A stretch of 64,000 bases of DNA, taken from the NCBI RefSeq assembly GCF_900156575.1, contig NZ_FTNY01000005.1, positions 186,001 through 250,000 on the forward strand. Reading direction: 5' to 3'. This DNA is from Chryseobacterium shigense (GTDB lineage Bacteria > Bacteroidota > Bacteroidia > Flavobacteriales > Weeksellaceae). The translations under genes and the position numbers were made by a program. Below are positions 8,854 to 16,338 of this stretch, piece after piece; position 1 is the first letter of the stretch; each line of letters opens with the position of its first letter. Under the pieces are notes generated by a model. It was not told the DNA's origin. It did not search any database and worked only from the letters and a program-made list of their open reading frames with translations.

Positions 8854-9378
8854 ATGAAATTTAAGCCCAATTATATTTTCCTGCTTCAGCTTACAGCCTT
8901 ACTTTTTTTAGCAGTTTCATGCGGAAGTGACGATGAATCTTTACAGAGGATTGATCAGATCATGAACTTTTCTCTCAAGAACAGTGCCGGACAAGATCTG
9001 CTGAACGGTAAAAAGGCCGGATCATACACCGCTTATTCTGTGAATGATTTCAATGGCTTAACGGATGTGGCTCCAGTATCGATTCCCCTTAAAATGACGA
9101 CAGATTCATTATATTATTTTGAATATTTGAGCGGAGCAAGAAGAATTATCAAGGACTCTATCAGTCCGGAAAATAAAACATACCGCTCGGATTTGAGATT
9201 CTCGTTTAGCAGAACGGTGAACAACCAGGTGGTTACCGTTACGGATGCCATGGAAATTCATTACCGGTGGACTCCTTCGTTATTTCAGGTTTCAGAGGTG
9301 CTTTACAATGGTCAGGTTGTGTTTTCCAAAGCGGCTGATGCTCCCAATGCAATTAATACCTTTACTATCATAAAATAA
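8854..9378 (+). CDS. Hypothetical lipoprotein
   Basis: A 174-residue protein with an N-terminal signal (hydrophobic LLQLTALLFLAVSC) and a lipobox ending at Cys (AVSCGSDDE), so it is expected to be lipidated and exported. The mature part is rich in beta-prone stretches and resembles small Bacteroidota DUF lipoproteins. No recognised domain was identified. It is expressed from its own promoter region and followed by serS 67 bases later. Function unknown. Confidence 0.7.
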   Translation: MKFKPNYIFLLQLTALLFLAVSCGSDDESLQRIDQIMNFSLKNSAGQDLLNGKKAGSYTAYSVNDFNGLTDVAPVSIPLKMTTDSLYYFEYLSGARRIIKDSISPENKTYRSDLRFSFSRTVNNQVVTVTDAMEIHYRWTPSLFQVSEVLYNGQVVFSKAADAPNAINTFTIIK

Positions 9379-9445
9379 TTCTAAATTTGTAAAACTGTTA
9401 GCTTAGTATTTAAGTTTAACATCTAATATTTAACATCTAAATACA

Positions 9446-10714
9446 ATGTTACAAGTCAATTTTTTACGCGACAATAAAGAGCGCGTTTTAGAAGGTCTTC
9501 AAAAAAGACAATTCAAGAATCTTGGGTTGGTAGACGATGCTGTCGCTACTGACGACGAAAGAAAAAGAATTCAGTTTGAATTAGATTCCCAACTTGCCGA
9601 AATCAACAAAATTTCCAAAGAAATTGGACTTTTGATGAAAGAAGGAAAAAAAGAAGAAGCGGAGTCCTCAAAATCTAAAACAGCTCAATACAAAGAATCG
9701 AGTAAAGAACTGCAGGCTCAGTTGGAGGTAACGGAAAAGGCATTGCTGGATATTTTATACCAGATTCCAAACGTTCCTTTTCAATTGGTAAAAAGCGGAT
9801 CTTCTGCAGAAGACAATGAGAATATTTACCAGTCTCATGATGTGGAAGGCCTTGGAGAAGGCGCGATCCCTCACTGGGAACTGGCTAAAAAATATAATCT
9901 GATAGATTTTGAACTGGGAGTAAAGATTGCCGGTGCCGGTTTCCCTGTTTATTTAGGTAAAGGCGCAAGACTTCAGAGAGCATTGGTTCAGTATTTCCTG
10001 GATAAAAATGTTGAAAAGGGATATATGGAGGTTAATCCGCCTCACGTTGTGAATGAAGCTTCAGGCTATGGAACAGGGCAGCTTCCTGATAAAGAAGGCC
10101 AAATGTATCATATAGGTATTGATGATCTGTATCTGATCCCTACAGCTGAAGTTCCGGTAACAAACCTTTATCGTGATGTGCTGCTGGAAGAAAGAGATCT
10201 TCCTATCAAAAATACAGCTTTCTCTCAGTGCTACAGAAGAGAAGCGGGAAGCTACGGAGCGCACGTAAGAGGCCTGAACCGTCTTCATCAGTTTGAAAAA
10301 GTAGAGATCGTAAGACTTGAAAAACCTGAAAACTCTTATGCGGCATTAGAGGAAATGGTAGAACACATCAAGGAAATCCTTACAGATCTTGAGCTTCCAT
10401 TTAGAGTATTAAGACTTTGCGGAGGAGATACGGGCTTTGCGTCTGCGATGACCTATGACTTTGAAGTGTGGAGTGCTGCTCAGGAAATGTGGCTGGAAGT
10501 AAGCTCTGTCTCTAATTTTGAGACTTTCCAGGCCAACCGTCTGAAATGCCGTTTCAAAACTGATGGTAAAGCTCAGTTGGTACACACTTTAAACGGTTCT
10601 GCAATGGCTCTTCCGAGAATTATGGCCGCATTGCTGGAAAATAACCAGACTGAAGAAGGAATCAGAATACCTAAAAAGATTGCAGAATATGCAAGATTTG
10701 ATCTGATTAACTAG
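9446..10714 (+). CDS. serS: Seryl-tRNA synthetase
   Basis: Cytoplasmic class II synthetase that charges tRNA-Ser. The N-terminal 110 residues form the long coiled-coil arm, rich in Lys and Glu. The catalytic core shows motif 2 (FSQCYRREAGSYG) and motif 3 (LNGSAMALPRIMAALLENNQ), together with the serine-pocket region VSSVSNFETFQANR. Length of 422 residues is normal. A -7-like TAAATTTG lies at 9382-9389. The gene ends in a terminator shared with the convergent lipoprotein gene. Confidence 0.97.
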   Translation: MLQVNFLRDNKERVLEGLQKRQFKNLGLVDDAVATDDERKRIQFELDSQLAEINKISKEIGLLMKEGKKEEAESSKSKTAQYKESSKELQAQLEVTEKALLDILYQIPNVPFQLVKSGSSAEDNENIYQSHDVEGLGEGAIPHWELAKKYNLIDFELGVKIAGAGFPVYLGKGARLQRALVQYFLDKNVEKGYMEVNPPHVVNEASGYGTGQLPDKEGQMYHIGIDDLYLIPTAEVPVTNLYRDVLLEERDLPIKNTAFSQCYRREAGSYGAHVRGLNRLHQFEKVEIVRLEKPENSYAALEEMVEHIKEILTDLELPFRVLRLCGGDTGFASAMTYDFEVWSAAQEMWLEVSSVSNFETFQANRLKCRFKTDGKAQLVHTLNGSAMALPRIMAALLENNQTEEGIRIPKKIAEYARFDLIN

Positions 10715-10737
10715 AAGAATATTCCTATATCATAAAT

Positions 10738-10769
10738 AATCCCCTCTCAGTATTGAAAGGGGATTTTTA
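10738..10769. terminator. Bidirectional terminator between serS and a lipoprotein gene
   Basis: Stem AATCCCCT / AGGGGATT with a 12-base loop; T-run on the plus side and A-run on the 5' side, so it can serve both convergent genes. Confidence 0.8.
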
Positions 10770-10790
10770 TATTTTTCCGGGTATTGAAAA

Positions 10791-11567
10791 TTACTCTGTT
10801 GTAATCACTACCTTTTTATCCTTGTTGATCAGGTTTTTACCATCAACAAGATCATTGGATCTTACGATGATCTGAATGGTTTTATTATCCACTTGTTTGA
10901 CGAAATCATGTTTTCCTTCAATACTTTTGATTGGTTTCTGAAACTTCAGAGTGTTCGTAAAGGTAAGGTTGAACATTCTGAGCATTCCCGCCATTCCCGA
11001 GGCCATTTGCTTTCCGTATGCTTCAATAGAATCACTTTTGGTTTTGGGTACCGTTTTTTCTTCTGAATCTTTTTCTTCCAGCATTTTAAGGATACCGTCA
11101 GAATTAAATTTATCCGTATTAATAGTCAGTGATTGGCCATTCCAGACAGCAATATCCTGTAAAGGGATCTTTTTCAGGCGCTTGTCGCTGGCTAAAAGCT
11201 GGGTAATTTCGGAGGGCATAAGTTTATCATATTTCAGGGAAAGACCAACAATTTCGTTTTTATCTTTATCCACTTTCATGTAGACTTTTTTCAGCACCTT
11301 TGCCGAATCTTCATTAAGGGTTACTTTTCCATGCTTCTGTACCATATAAAGACTGGTCCAGTCGGTAGGCAGTTTATCAAGTTCGCTCAATTTCTTCGAG
11401 TCTGATCCCATCATGCTCATCATCCCCATTACATTTTTGTCCATCAGGATGTTGGACTGCATGCTGGTAGCGGCATCTTTATAATAGGTGGTTTCCGTAT
11501 CGATAGAGCAGGACTGAAGGATCACCAATAAAATGGCAGCCCATAAAAACTTTATCTGTTTTCTCAT
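10791..11567 (-). CDS. Lipoprotein of unknown function, paralogue 1
   Basis: Predicted lipoprotein of 258 residues. The start is taken at the Met of MRKQIKFLWAAILLVILQSC, because a signal peptide with a lipobox (LQSC) follows directly; an upstream in-frame ATG would add 17 non-signal residues. The body shares a pattern with the next gene: TTYYKDAATSM near the N-terminus, DKLPTDWTSLY, MKVDKDKNEIVGLSLKYD, and a C-terminal KHDFVKQVDNKTIQI. The two proteins are clear tandem paralogues of a Bacteroidota-specific family with no known activity. A terminator separates the two genes, so this copy may be expressed independently or by read-through. Confidence 0.75.
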   Translation of the reverse strand: MRKQIKFLWAAILLVILQSCSIDTETTYYKDAATSMQSNILMDKNVMGMMSMMGSDSKKLSELDKLPTDWTSLYMVQKHGKVTLNEDSAKVLKKVYMKVDKDKNEIVGLSLKYDKLMPSEITQLLASDKRLKKIPLQDIAVWNGQSLTINTDKFNSDGILKMLEEKDSEEKTVPKTKSDSIEAYGKQMASGMAGMLRMFNLTFTNTLKFQKPIKSIEGKHDFVKQVDNKTIQIIVRSNDLVDGKNLINKDKKVVITTE

Positions 11568-11615
11568 TGCTAAAATTTTTACTGTTTCTATATATATTAC
11601 AAAAGGGATACCAAG

Positions 11616-11642
11616 CAAAAACCGACTGAAATTTCAGCCGGT
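11616..11642 (-). terminator. Terminator of lipoprotein paralogue 2
   Basis: On the minus strand ACCGGCTGAAA / TTTCAGTCGGT (one G-U pair) is followed by TTTTTGC, five bases after the stop codon. It ends the unit that begins upstream in the fixH and TauE-like genes. Confidence 0.75.
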
Positions 11643-11646
11643 AGTG

Positions 11647-12387
11647 TTATTCTGTTACAATGACAATCGCTTTGTCCGCATTCTTGAATTGAGCCTCTTG
11701 ATCGTACATCGTTTTGAGATCGTAATCTATTTTGATAGTATAGTTGTCAACCTGCTTCACCCAATCATGTTTTCCGGTGATGGATTTTATCTTGTTTTCA
11801 AATTTCAGAGTCGTTCCGATGCTTTTGAAAAATAGGGTAATCATTCCTTCCACCTTGTCAGCTTCATCTTTTGAAGTTTTATTTTTAATCGTTTCCTCAA
11901 TGTTTTTAAGGTTAAAATTCTCGGTGTTGATGGTCAGTGTTTTTCCATCCCAGTTATTGAAAATATTCTGATCAAAGGGGAGCTTTTCTTTTTTGTTGTA
12001 GTTGTTCAGTATCTGATAATCTGCCTGAGAAAAATGTTCCATTTTTAGAGAAAACCCTGTGGGTTCATTATTTTCTTTGGTGGTTTTCATGAAAACCTTT
12101 TTCATAATTCTGATAGAGTCAGGATCTGTGGTGTTCAGTTTTCCTTCTCCCTTCTGTATATCAAAAATACTTGTCCATACCGTTGGAAGCTTATCCATTT
12201 CACCGAATTCTTTCTGCTGTTTCAGCGAGTCGGGAGTCATGGCCTTCATTTCTGCTATAAACTGCTTCATATTGATATCAGTGACAGCAGTGGAGGCGGC
12301 ATCTTTGTGATAGACAATTTCAGAATTAATGATACATGATTGCAGGACAAATGCCGCTGCAATCAAGAAGAAGAATATTTTTTTCAT
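11647..12387 (-). CDS. Lipoprotein of unknown function, paralogue 2
   Basis: Predicted lipoprotein of 246 residues. Start at MKKIFFFLIAAAFVLQSC (lipobox LQSC); an upstream in-frame ATG overlaps the TauE-like gene and is not needed. It matches paralogue 1 in layout: IVYHKDAASTAV, DKLPTVWTSIFDIQKGEG, FMKTTKENNEPTGFSLKM and the closing KHDWVKQVDNYTIKIDYD. It lies 16 bases after the TauE-like gene with no terminator between, so it probably belongs to the same transcript as the oxidase accessory genes. Whether it serves the oxidase is unknown. Confidence 0.75.
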   Translation of the reverse strand: MKKIFFFLIAAAFVLQSCIINSEIVYHKDAASTAVTDINMKQFIAEMKAMTPDSLKQQKEFGEMDKLPTVWTSIFDIQKGEGKLNTTDPDSIRIMKKVFMKTTKENNEPTGFSLKMEHFSQADYQILNNYNKKEKLPFDQNIFNNWDGKTLTINTENFNLKNIEETIKNKTSKDEADKVEGMITLFFKSIGTTLKFENKIKSITGKHDWVKQVDNYTIKIDYDLKTMYDQEAQFKNADKAIVIVTE

Positions 12388-12403
12388 GGGGTTAGTAGTT
12401 GTA

Positions 12404-13162
12404 TTAATGACAGTTGGTTGAACTGTGATCGTGTCCTTCAATATGGCAGTTGGCTCCATTATGATCTTTAGAGATGGTCATAGCTTCTGCCCGTGGCGAA
12501 ATATAAGGAATTCCCAGCTCAAGACCTCTTAGAATGAATAATCCACCTAAAATGATCATGATGACAGGAACTGCTTTTAAAACCTTGCTTCTAAAGGCCT
12601 GATTCACGAGGTTGCCGGCAAGAACTACCGCAAACATGAATGGAAGGGTTCCTAGCCCGAATAAAGCCATGTATGAAGCTCCCTGCCATATTCCGCCGCC
12701 TGCTAGGCTGGCAGTAAGAGCCATATACACCATACCACATGGTAAAAAGCCATTCAGAATCCCTGTTGTAAACCTTGAGCGGTAATCTGATTTCTGAAGA
12801 AGTTTTCCCAGATTCAACTTTACAGAATACAAGAATTTTGAGAGAAAAGGAATTTTTGAAGCAAAATCTTTTCCACCAAATGAAAATACAGCCATAATAA
12901 TCAGAAGAACTCCTGCAGTAATGGTAAGATATTTCTGAAATCCCGCCATTTCAAATCCCTGTCCGATAATTCCCAAAAGGGCACCCAATACTGAATAGGT
13001 GAATATTCTTCCGAACTGGTAGGTAAGGTTCTGAAGATAAAAGTTAGCGGCCTGTTTTTTGGTCAATCCCATCGATAAAGCAATAGGGCCGCACATTCCG
13101 ATACAGTGAAAACCGGAAGCAAAGCCTAGTGCGATTGCCGATACAATAAGTCCTATTTCCAT
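12404..13162 (-). CDS. TauE/SafE-type membrane protein with His-rich tail, oxidase-linked
   Basis: Polytopic inner-membrane protein of 252 residues in the sulfite exporter TauE/SafE (UreH/DsbD-like) superfamily, with about six helices. It has the family signature SGFHCIGMCGPIALS near the N-terminus and NGFLPCGMVYMAL mid-way. It overlaps the FixH gene by 10 bases and is in the oxidase cluster. Such proteins in cbb3 loci are thought to handle metal (copper) or thiol chemistry during oxidase assembly; that role is inferred from location. The C-terminus ends in a His/Cys-rich tail (CHIEGHDHSSTNCH), suggesting metal binding. Confidence 0.82.
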   Translation of the reverse strand: MEIGLIVSAIALGFASGFHCIGMCGPIALSMGLTKKQAANFYLQNLTYQFGRIFTYSVLGALLGIIGQGFEMAGFQKYLTITAGVLLIIMAVFSFGGKDFASKIPFLSKFLYSVKLNLGKLLQKSDYRSRFTTGILNGFLPCGMVYMALTASLAGGGIWQGASYMALFGLGTLPFMFAVVLAGNLVNQAFRSKVLKAVPVIMIILGGLFILRGLELGIPYISPRAEAMTISKDHNGANCHIEGHDHSSTNCH

Positions 13163-13605
13163 ATCACATCATAATCCATTCTGTAGTCTGTTTTGTCTTT
13201 CGTCCACATCAGTCTCAGGGTGTAGTTTCCTACTTTTAATACCTGTGCAGGGATCATGAAAGACTGTGCAGCATCCAGTTGAACAGGTTTTTTAATGTCC
13301 AAATTCTGGTCGTCGGTTCTGTTTAAAACAAATTTTACCGTAGTATTCGTATTATTATATTCTTTTGGAAAAACAATCTTAATTCCGTTTTTCTCCTGAC
13401 TGTATACTGGTTTTTCCTGTAAATCATCAGCTTTCTTTTTAGCATCAATGACGTCCTGGTATTTAAGCTCCTCTTCGTAATAATTATCGGTTACCATCTC
13501 AGAATTCTTCTGCCCGTTCGGGAAAAGAAACAGCATGGATAATATAAAAACAATGAATGCAAATAATGCAAGTACAACACCGTGTCCCCAACTAAAGTTT
13601 TTCAT
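13153..13605 (-). CDS. FixH/CcoH-family oxidase accessory protein
   Basis: A 150-residue single-pass membrane protein (helix about residues 8-28, HGVVLALFAFIVFILSMLF) with a periplasmic domain. The sequence shows the FixH pattern: an N-terminal anchor, a NYYEEELKYQD segment and a C-terminal beta-rich domain (LRLMWTKDKTDYRMDYDVIW). FixH/CcoH is needed for stability or assembly of cbb3 oxidase in other bacteria. It sits between ccoG and the TauE-like gene and overlaps the latter by 10 bases. A stem-loop (13641-13678) lies between ccoG and this gene. Confidence 0.85.
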   Translation of the reverse strand: MKNFSWGHGVVLALFAFIVFILSMLFLFPNGQKNSEMVTDNYYEEELKYQDVIDAKKKADDLQEKPVYSQEKNGIKIVFPKEYNNTNTTVKFVLNRTDDQNLDIKKPVQLDAAQSFMIPAQVLKVGNYTLRLMWTKDKTDYRMDYDVIWK

Positions 13606-13640
13606 TTCTTCCGGATTTTTTATTTATTTTTTATAGTAAT

Positions 13641-13678
13641 AGGGAGCCTCTAAATGGGTTAAACCCTGGAGGTTCCCT
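13641..13678. repeat. Stem-loop between ccoG and fixH
   Basis: On the plus strand AGGGAGCCTC pairs imperfectly with GAGGTTCCCT, and GGGTTTAACCC can form an internal stem. There is no typical T-run on the minus strand, so this looks more like an mRNA-processing or stability hairpin, or a weak attenuator, than a terminator. Confidence 0.45.
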
Positions 13679-13682
13679 AAAA

Positions 13683-15137
13683 TTAGAATTGCAGTTTGAA
13701 TGGTCCCTCGAAATACGTCTGATAGGAATCGACAAGTTTGCCCTTCATATCATAAACGCCGATGGTGATATTCTGTTTGGACAGTTTCATCTCATTTTCA
13801 GGGAAACTGATATTGATGGTTCCTTTCGAAATTTTATCTCGATCTACCTGAATTTTGCTTGATGCACTGTAGATAATCTCACCATGAGCAGGTTCAATCA
13901 CTTTTATCGTGACAATCTTCTTGTCATTGGTTTTATTCAGGAAGGTATAATTATACGTATTGGTTATTTTACCATCCCTTACAAAGAATGTACTTCCCGC
14001 GGGTTTAATGAATTTGGCTTCCATTTCGCCTCGGCTATAAAGAAGGAATCCAAGGAATCCAACCAATAAAACAAGAACGACAGCAAAGCCTTTCATTCTT
14101 CCTGTGAACTTAAACTCAGTCTGGTTCTCAATTTCATTCTCGGAAGCATATCTTACCAATCCTTTAGGAAGACCAACTTTTTCCATCACCTCGTCGCAGG
14201 CATCAATACATGCCGTACAGTTAACGCACTCCAGTTGTTGCCCGTCTCTGATATCAATCCCTGTAGGACAGACTACGACACACTGATGACAGTCGATACA
14301 GTCTCCTTTTCCCGCTGCTTTACGGTCTTCGCCTTTTCTCCATTTCGATCTGTTCTCTCCTCTTTTAAAGTCGTAGAAAACGTTGATTGTATCTTTATCA
14401 ATAAGGACTCCCTGTAATCTACCGTATGGGCATACCAACGTACAAACTTGTTCTCTGAACCAAGCAAATACAAAGTAAAATGCAGAGGTAAAGAGTACCA
14501 TGACGATAAAATTCGTAGGATGGGCAAACGGTCCTTCGGAGATGATTCTTAAGATTTCTTCATACCCGACGATATACATCAGCATGAAGTGGGTGATAAT
14601 TAAGGAAATAATCACATAAACAGTCCATTTTAAACTTCTTTTCCAGATCTTTTCGCTGTTCCACTCCTGTCTGTCCAGTTTCATTTGCTTATTCCGGTCA
14701 CCTTCAATAAGATATTCAATTTTACGGAAGATCGATTCCATAAAAATTGTCTGAGGGCATATCCACCCGCAGAAAATTCTTCCGAACGCAATCGTAAAAA
14801 TGATAATAAAAATTAAAGATGCAATAGCTCCTAAAGTAAGGATAAAAAAGTCCTGTGGATAGAAAGGCTGCCCAATGATGAAAAACTCTCTATCGATAAC
14901 ATTAAATAAAAAGAAAGGGTTACCATTAACCTTAATGAATGGTACTGTAAAATAAATAATTAATAAAGCATAGCTTACAAGGTTTCGGTAGTTGGTGTAT
15001 TTCCCTTTTGGTTTTCTTGGAAATACCCATCTTCTTTTACCGGATTGCTCCATTGTCCCGATAGAATCCCTGTAAGTTTCAGGGTCCAGAACCTGTCCCT
15101 GTCCGCCGCGTACTTCTGTTTCTTCTATTTCTGACAT
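13683..15137 (-). CDS. ccoG: Cytochrome c oxidase accessory protein CcoG (FixG/RdxA)
   Basis: Polytopic polyferredoxin required for cbb3 oxidase maturation. It has an N-terminal soluble segment, four to five membrane helices, and the signature CGWICPQTIFME plus CTLVCPYGRLQG in the membrane part. Two 4Fe-4S motifs follow at about residues 279-290 (CIDCHQCVVVCP) and 305-316 (CVNCTACIDACD). The C-terminal Ig-like domain (about residues 375-484) is periplasmic in the family. In other bacteria CcoG reduces copper(II) for delivery to the oxidase. The length of 484 residues is normal. It is separated from ccoP by a long stem-loop at 15159-15206, so it may be expressed at a lower level than ccoNOQP. 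Confidence 0.95.
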   Translation of the reverse strand: MSEIEETEVRGGQGQVLDPETYRDSIGTMEQSGKRRWVFPRKPKGKYTNYRNLVSYALLIIYFTVPFIKVNGNPFFLFNVIDREFFIIGQPFYPQDFFILTLGAIASLIFIIIFTIAFGRIFCGWICPQTIFMESIFRKIEYLIEGDRNKQMKLDRQEWNSEKIWKRSLKWTVYVIISLIITHFMLMYIVGYEEILRIISEGPFAHPTNFIVMVLFTSAFYFVFAWFREQVCTLVCPYGRLQGVLIDKDTINVFYDFKRGENRSKWRKGEDRKAAGKGDCIDCHQCVVVCPTGIDIRDGQQLECVNCTACIDACDEVMEKVGLPKGLVRYASENEIENQTEFKFTGRMKGFAVVLVLLVGFLGFLLYSRGEMEAKFIKPAGSTFFVRDGKITNTYNYTFLNKTNDKKIVTIKVIEPAHGEIIYSASSKIQVDRDKISKGTINISFPENEMKLSKQNITIGVYDMKGKLVDSYQTYFEGPFKLQF

Positions 15138-15158
15138 TTCGTAATAGGTTTAAAAAAG

Positions 15159-15206
15159 AAAAAACATAATTCGTTACTATTTTTTTAATAACAAATTATG
15201 TTTTTT
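15159..15206. terminator. Long stem-loop between ccoP and ccoG
   Basis: Arms 15159-15176 and 15189-15206 pair over 18 bases with one mismatch around a 12-base loop, with A-runs on one side and T-runs on the other. It can work as a terminator in either direction. On the minus strand it would reduce read-through from ccoNOQP into ccoG and fixH. Whether termination is complete cannot be told from sequence. Confidence 0.65.
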
Positions 15207-15229
15207 TCATATGTTTCTAATTTTTTAAA

Positions 15230-16111
15230 TTATTCTTTTTCCCAATGTGCTTCAGTTCCTTGAGGAGCTGCTCCTCCCTGAGCCTGAGTCACTGGTGGTT
15301 GTTCCTGATTGATGTGATATACATACGCTGCAATCTTCTCAATCTCTGCTCCGGAAACCTCTCCGTTTTTACCGAAGGCTCTCATCGCAGGATTCGTAGG
15401 AGAACCATTCCAGTCCATGTGGAAAACATTTTTAAACAAAGTCTTCTCAGGCTGGTTGATCCAATAGTTATCCGTAAGGTTTGGACCGATACCACCACTA
15501 CCGTCTTCTTTATGACAAGAGGCACAGTTGGTTTTAAATAGCTCTTTACCTTCTGCAATATTGTCAGCAGAGTATTTTGCAGTTTCTATTGTAACAGGAG
15601 GCTGAGATTTTTCGTAATCTGCAATACTAGCCATCTGTTCTTTATATTCCTGTTCGTACTCGCTCAACGGGTGTGCAAAATCTGTGAAAGAATAGGCTGC
15701 GATATATACAATACAAAAAGCAGTCCCAAAATAGAATAATCCTACCCACCATTTTGGAAGTTGATTATCTAATTCCATAATTCCATCGAAACCGTGGTCG
15801 ATAAGGATATCCTTTTCCTCAGTTTCAGATTGCTTTTTGAATGCAGCATCGTACATTCTTCTCAGGAAAGGTATCTTTTTCTCTGTTAAATAAGCTGCTT
15901 TTTCTTCCGGAGATAATTTTTTGAATTTATTGTTTTCAATCAAATCTCCAATAGCACTGTGAATGTATGCCAGAATAGCACTGATCACTACAGTTCCCCA
16001 GAAGTATGGTGAAGCCAGAAACGAGTAGCTCTGTACAAACAAATAATAAAAAACTATTAGAAGTCCAGTTATTATTAAGATGTTTACAACAACAGGTGTT
16101 CTTTGTTTCAT
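15230..16111 (-). CDS. ccoP: cbb3 oxidase subunit III, CcoP (single c-haem)
   Basis: Membrane cytochrome c of the cbb3 oxidase that passes electrons to the CcoN-CcoO core. Two N-terminal helices are followed by a cytoplasmic linker, then the FixP_N signature DGIMELDNQLPKWWVGLFYF with a further helix. One cytochrome c domain follows, with a single CASCH haem motif at about residues 196-200. A Met (MRAFG) downstream is a possible axial ligand. Proteobacterial CcoP has two CxxCH motifs; here only one is visible. The length of 293 residues is normal. Eleven bases separate it from the ccoQ-like gene. Confidence 0.93.
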   Translation of the reverse strand: MKQRTPVVVNILIITGLLIVFYYLFVQSYSFLASPYFWGTVVISAILAYIHSAIGDLIENNKFKKLSPEEKAAYLTEKKIPFLRRMYDAAFKKQSETEEKDILIDHGFDGIMELDNQLPKWWVGLFYFGTAFCIVYIAAYSFTDFAHPLSEYEQEYKEQMASIADYEKSQPPVTIETAKYSADNIAEGKELFKTNCASCHKEDGSGGIGPNLTDNYWINQPEKTLFKNVFHMDWNGSPTNPAMRAFGKNGEVSGAEIEKIAAYVYHINQEQPPVTQAQGGAAPQGTEAHWEKE

Positions 16112-16121
16112 AATAAATAGT

Positions 16122-16322
16122 TTAATTTTTTAAATTAAAATCGTCATCCTCATCATCCCCAAGCGGTGCCTCTTCTTCCTCTTTGTAATATTTTTTAGGC
16201 CTGCTAAAAACATAGATTACCAGAGCTACGAAGAATAGCATAAAGAAAATCAGAGCCAGCGTCTGGTATAGACCAGCGTTTTCTGTATTGGATAATATAT
16301 CTTTAAAGTTCTGAGGAATCAT
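16122..16322 (-). CDS. CcoQ/FixQ-like small oxidase subunit
   Basis: A 66-residue single-helix protein (about residues 17-41, LALIFFMLFFVALVIYVFSR) followed by a basic patch and a very acidic tail (GDDEDDDFN). Its position between ccoNO and ccoP and its topology fit CcoQ, which stabilises the oxidase in other bacteria. Sequence similarity is limited by size, so the call relies on gene order. Confidence 0.8.
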   Translation of the reverse strand: MIPQNFKDILSNTENAGLYQTLALIFFMLFFVALVIYVFSRPKKYYKEEEEAPLGDDEDDDFNLKN

Positions 16323-16338
16323 GTGAACCTTTTAATGT

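Noticed and set aside
11533..12310. Plus-strand frames over the two lipoprotein genes
   Set aside because: Shadows of paired lipoprotein genes, which have signal peptides and lipoboxes.
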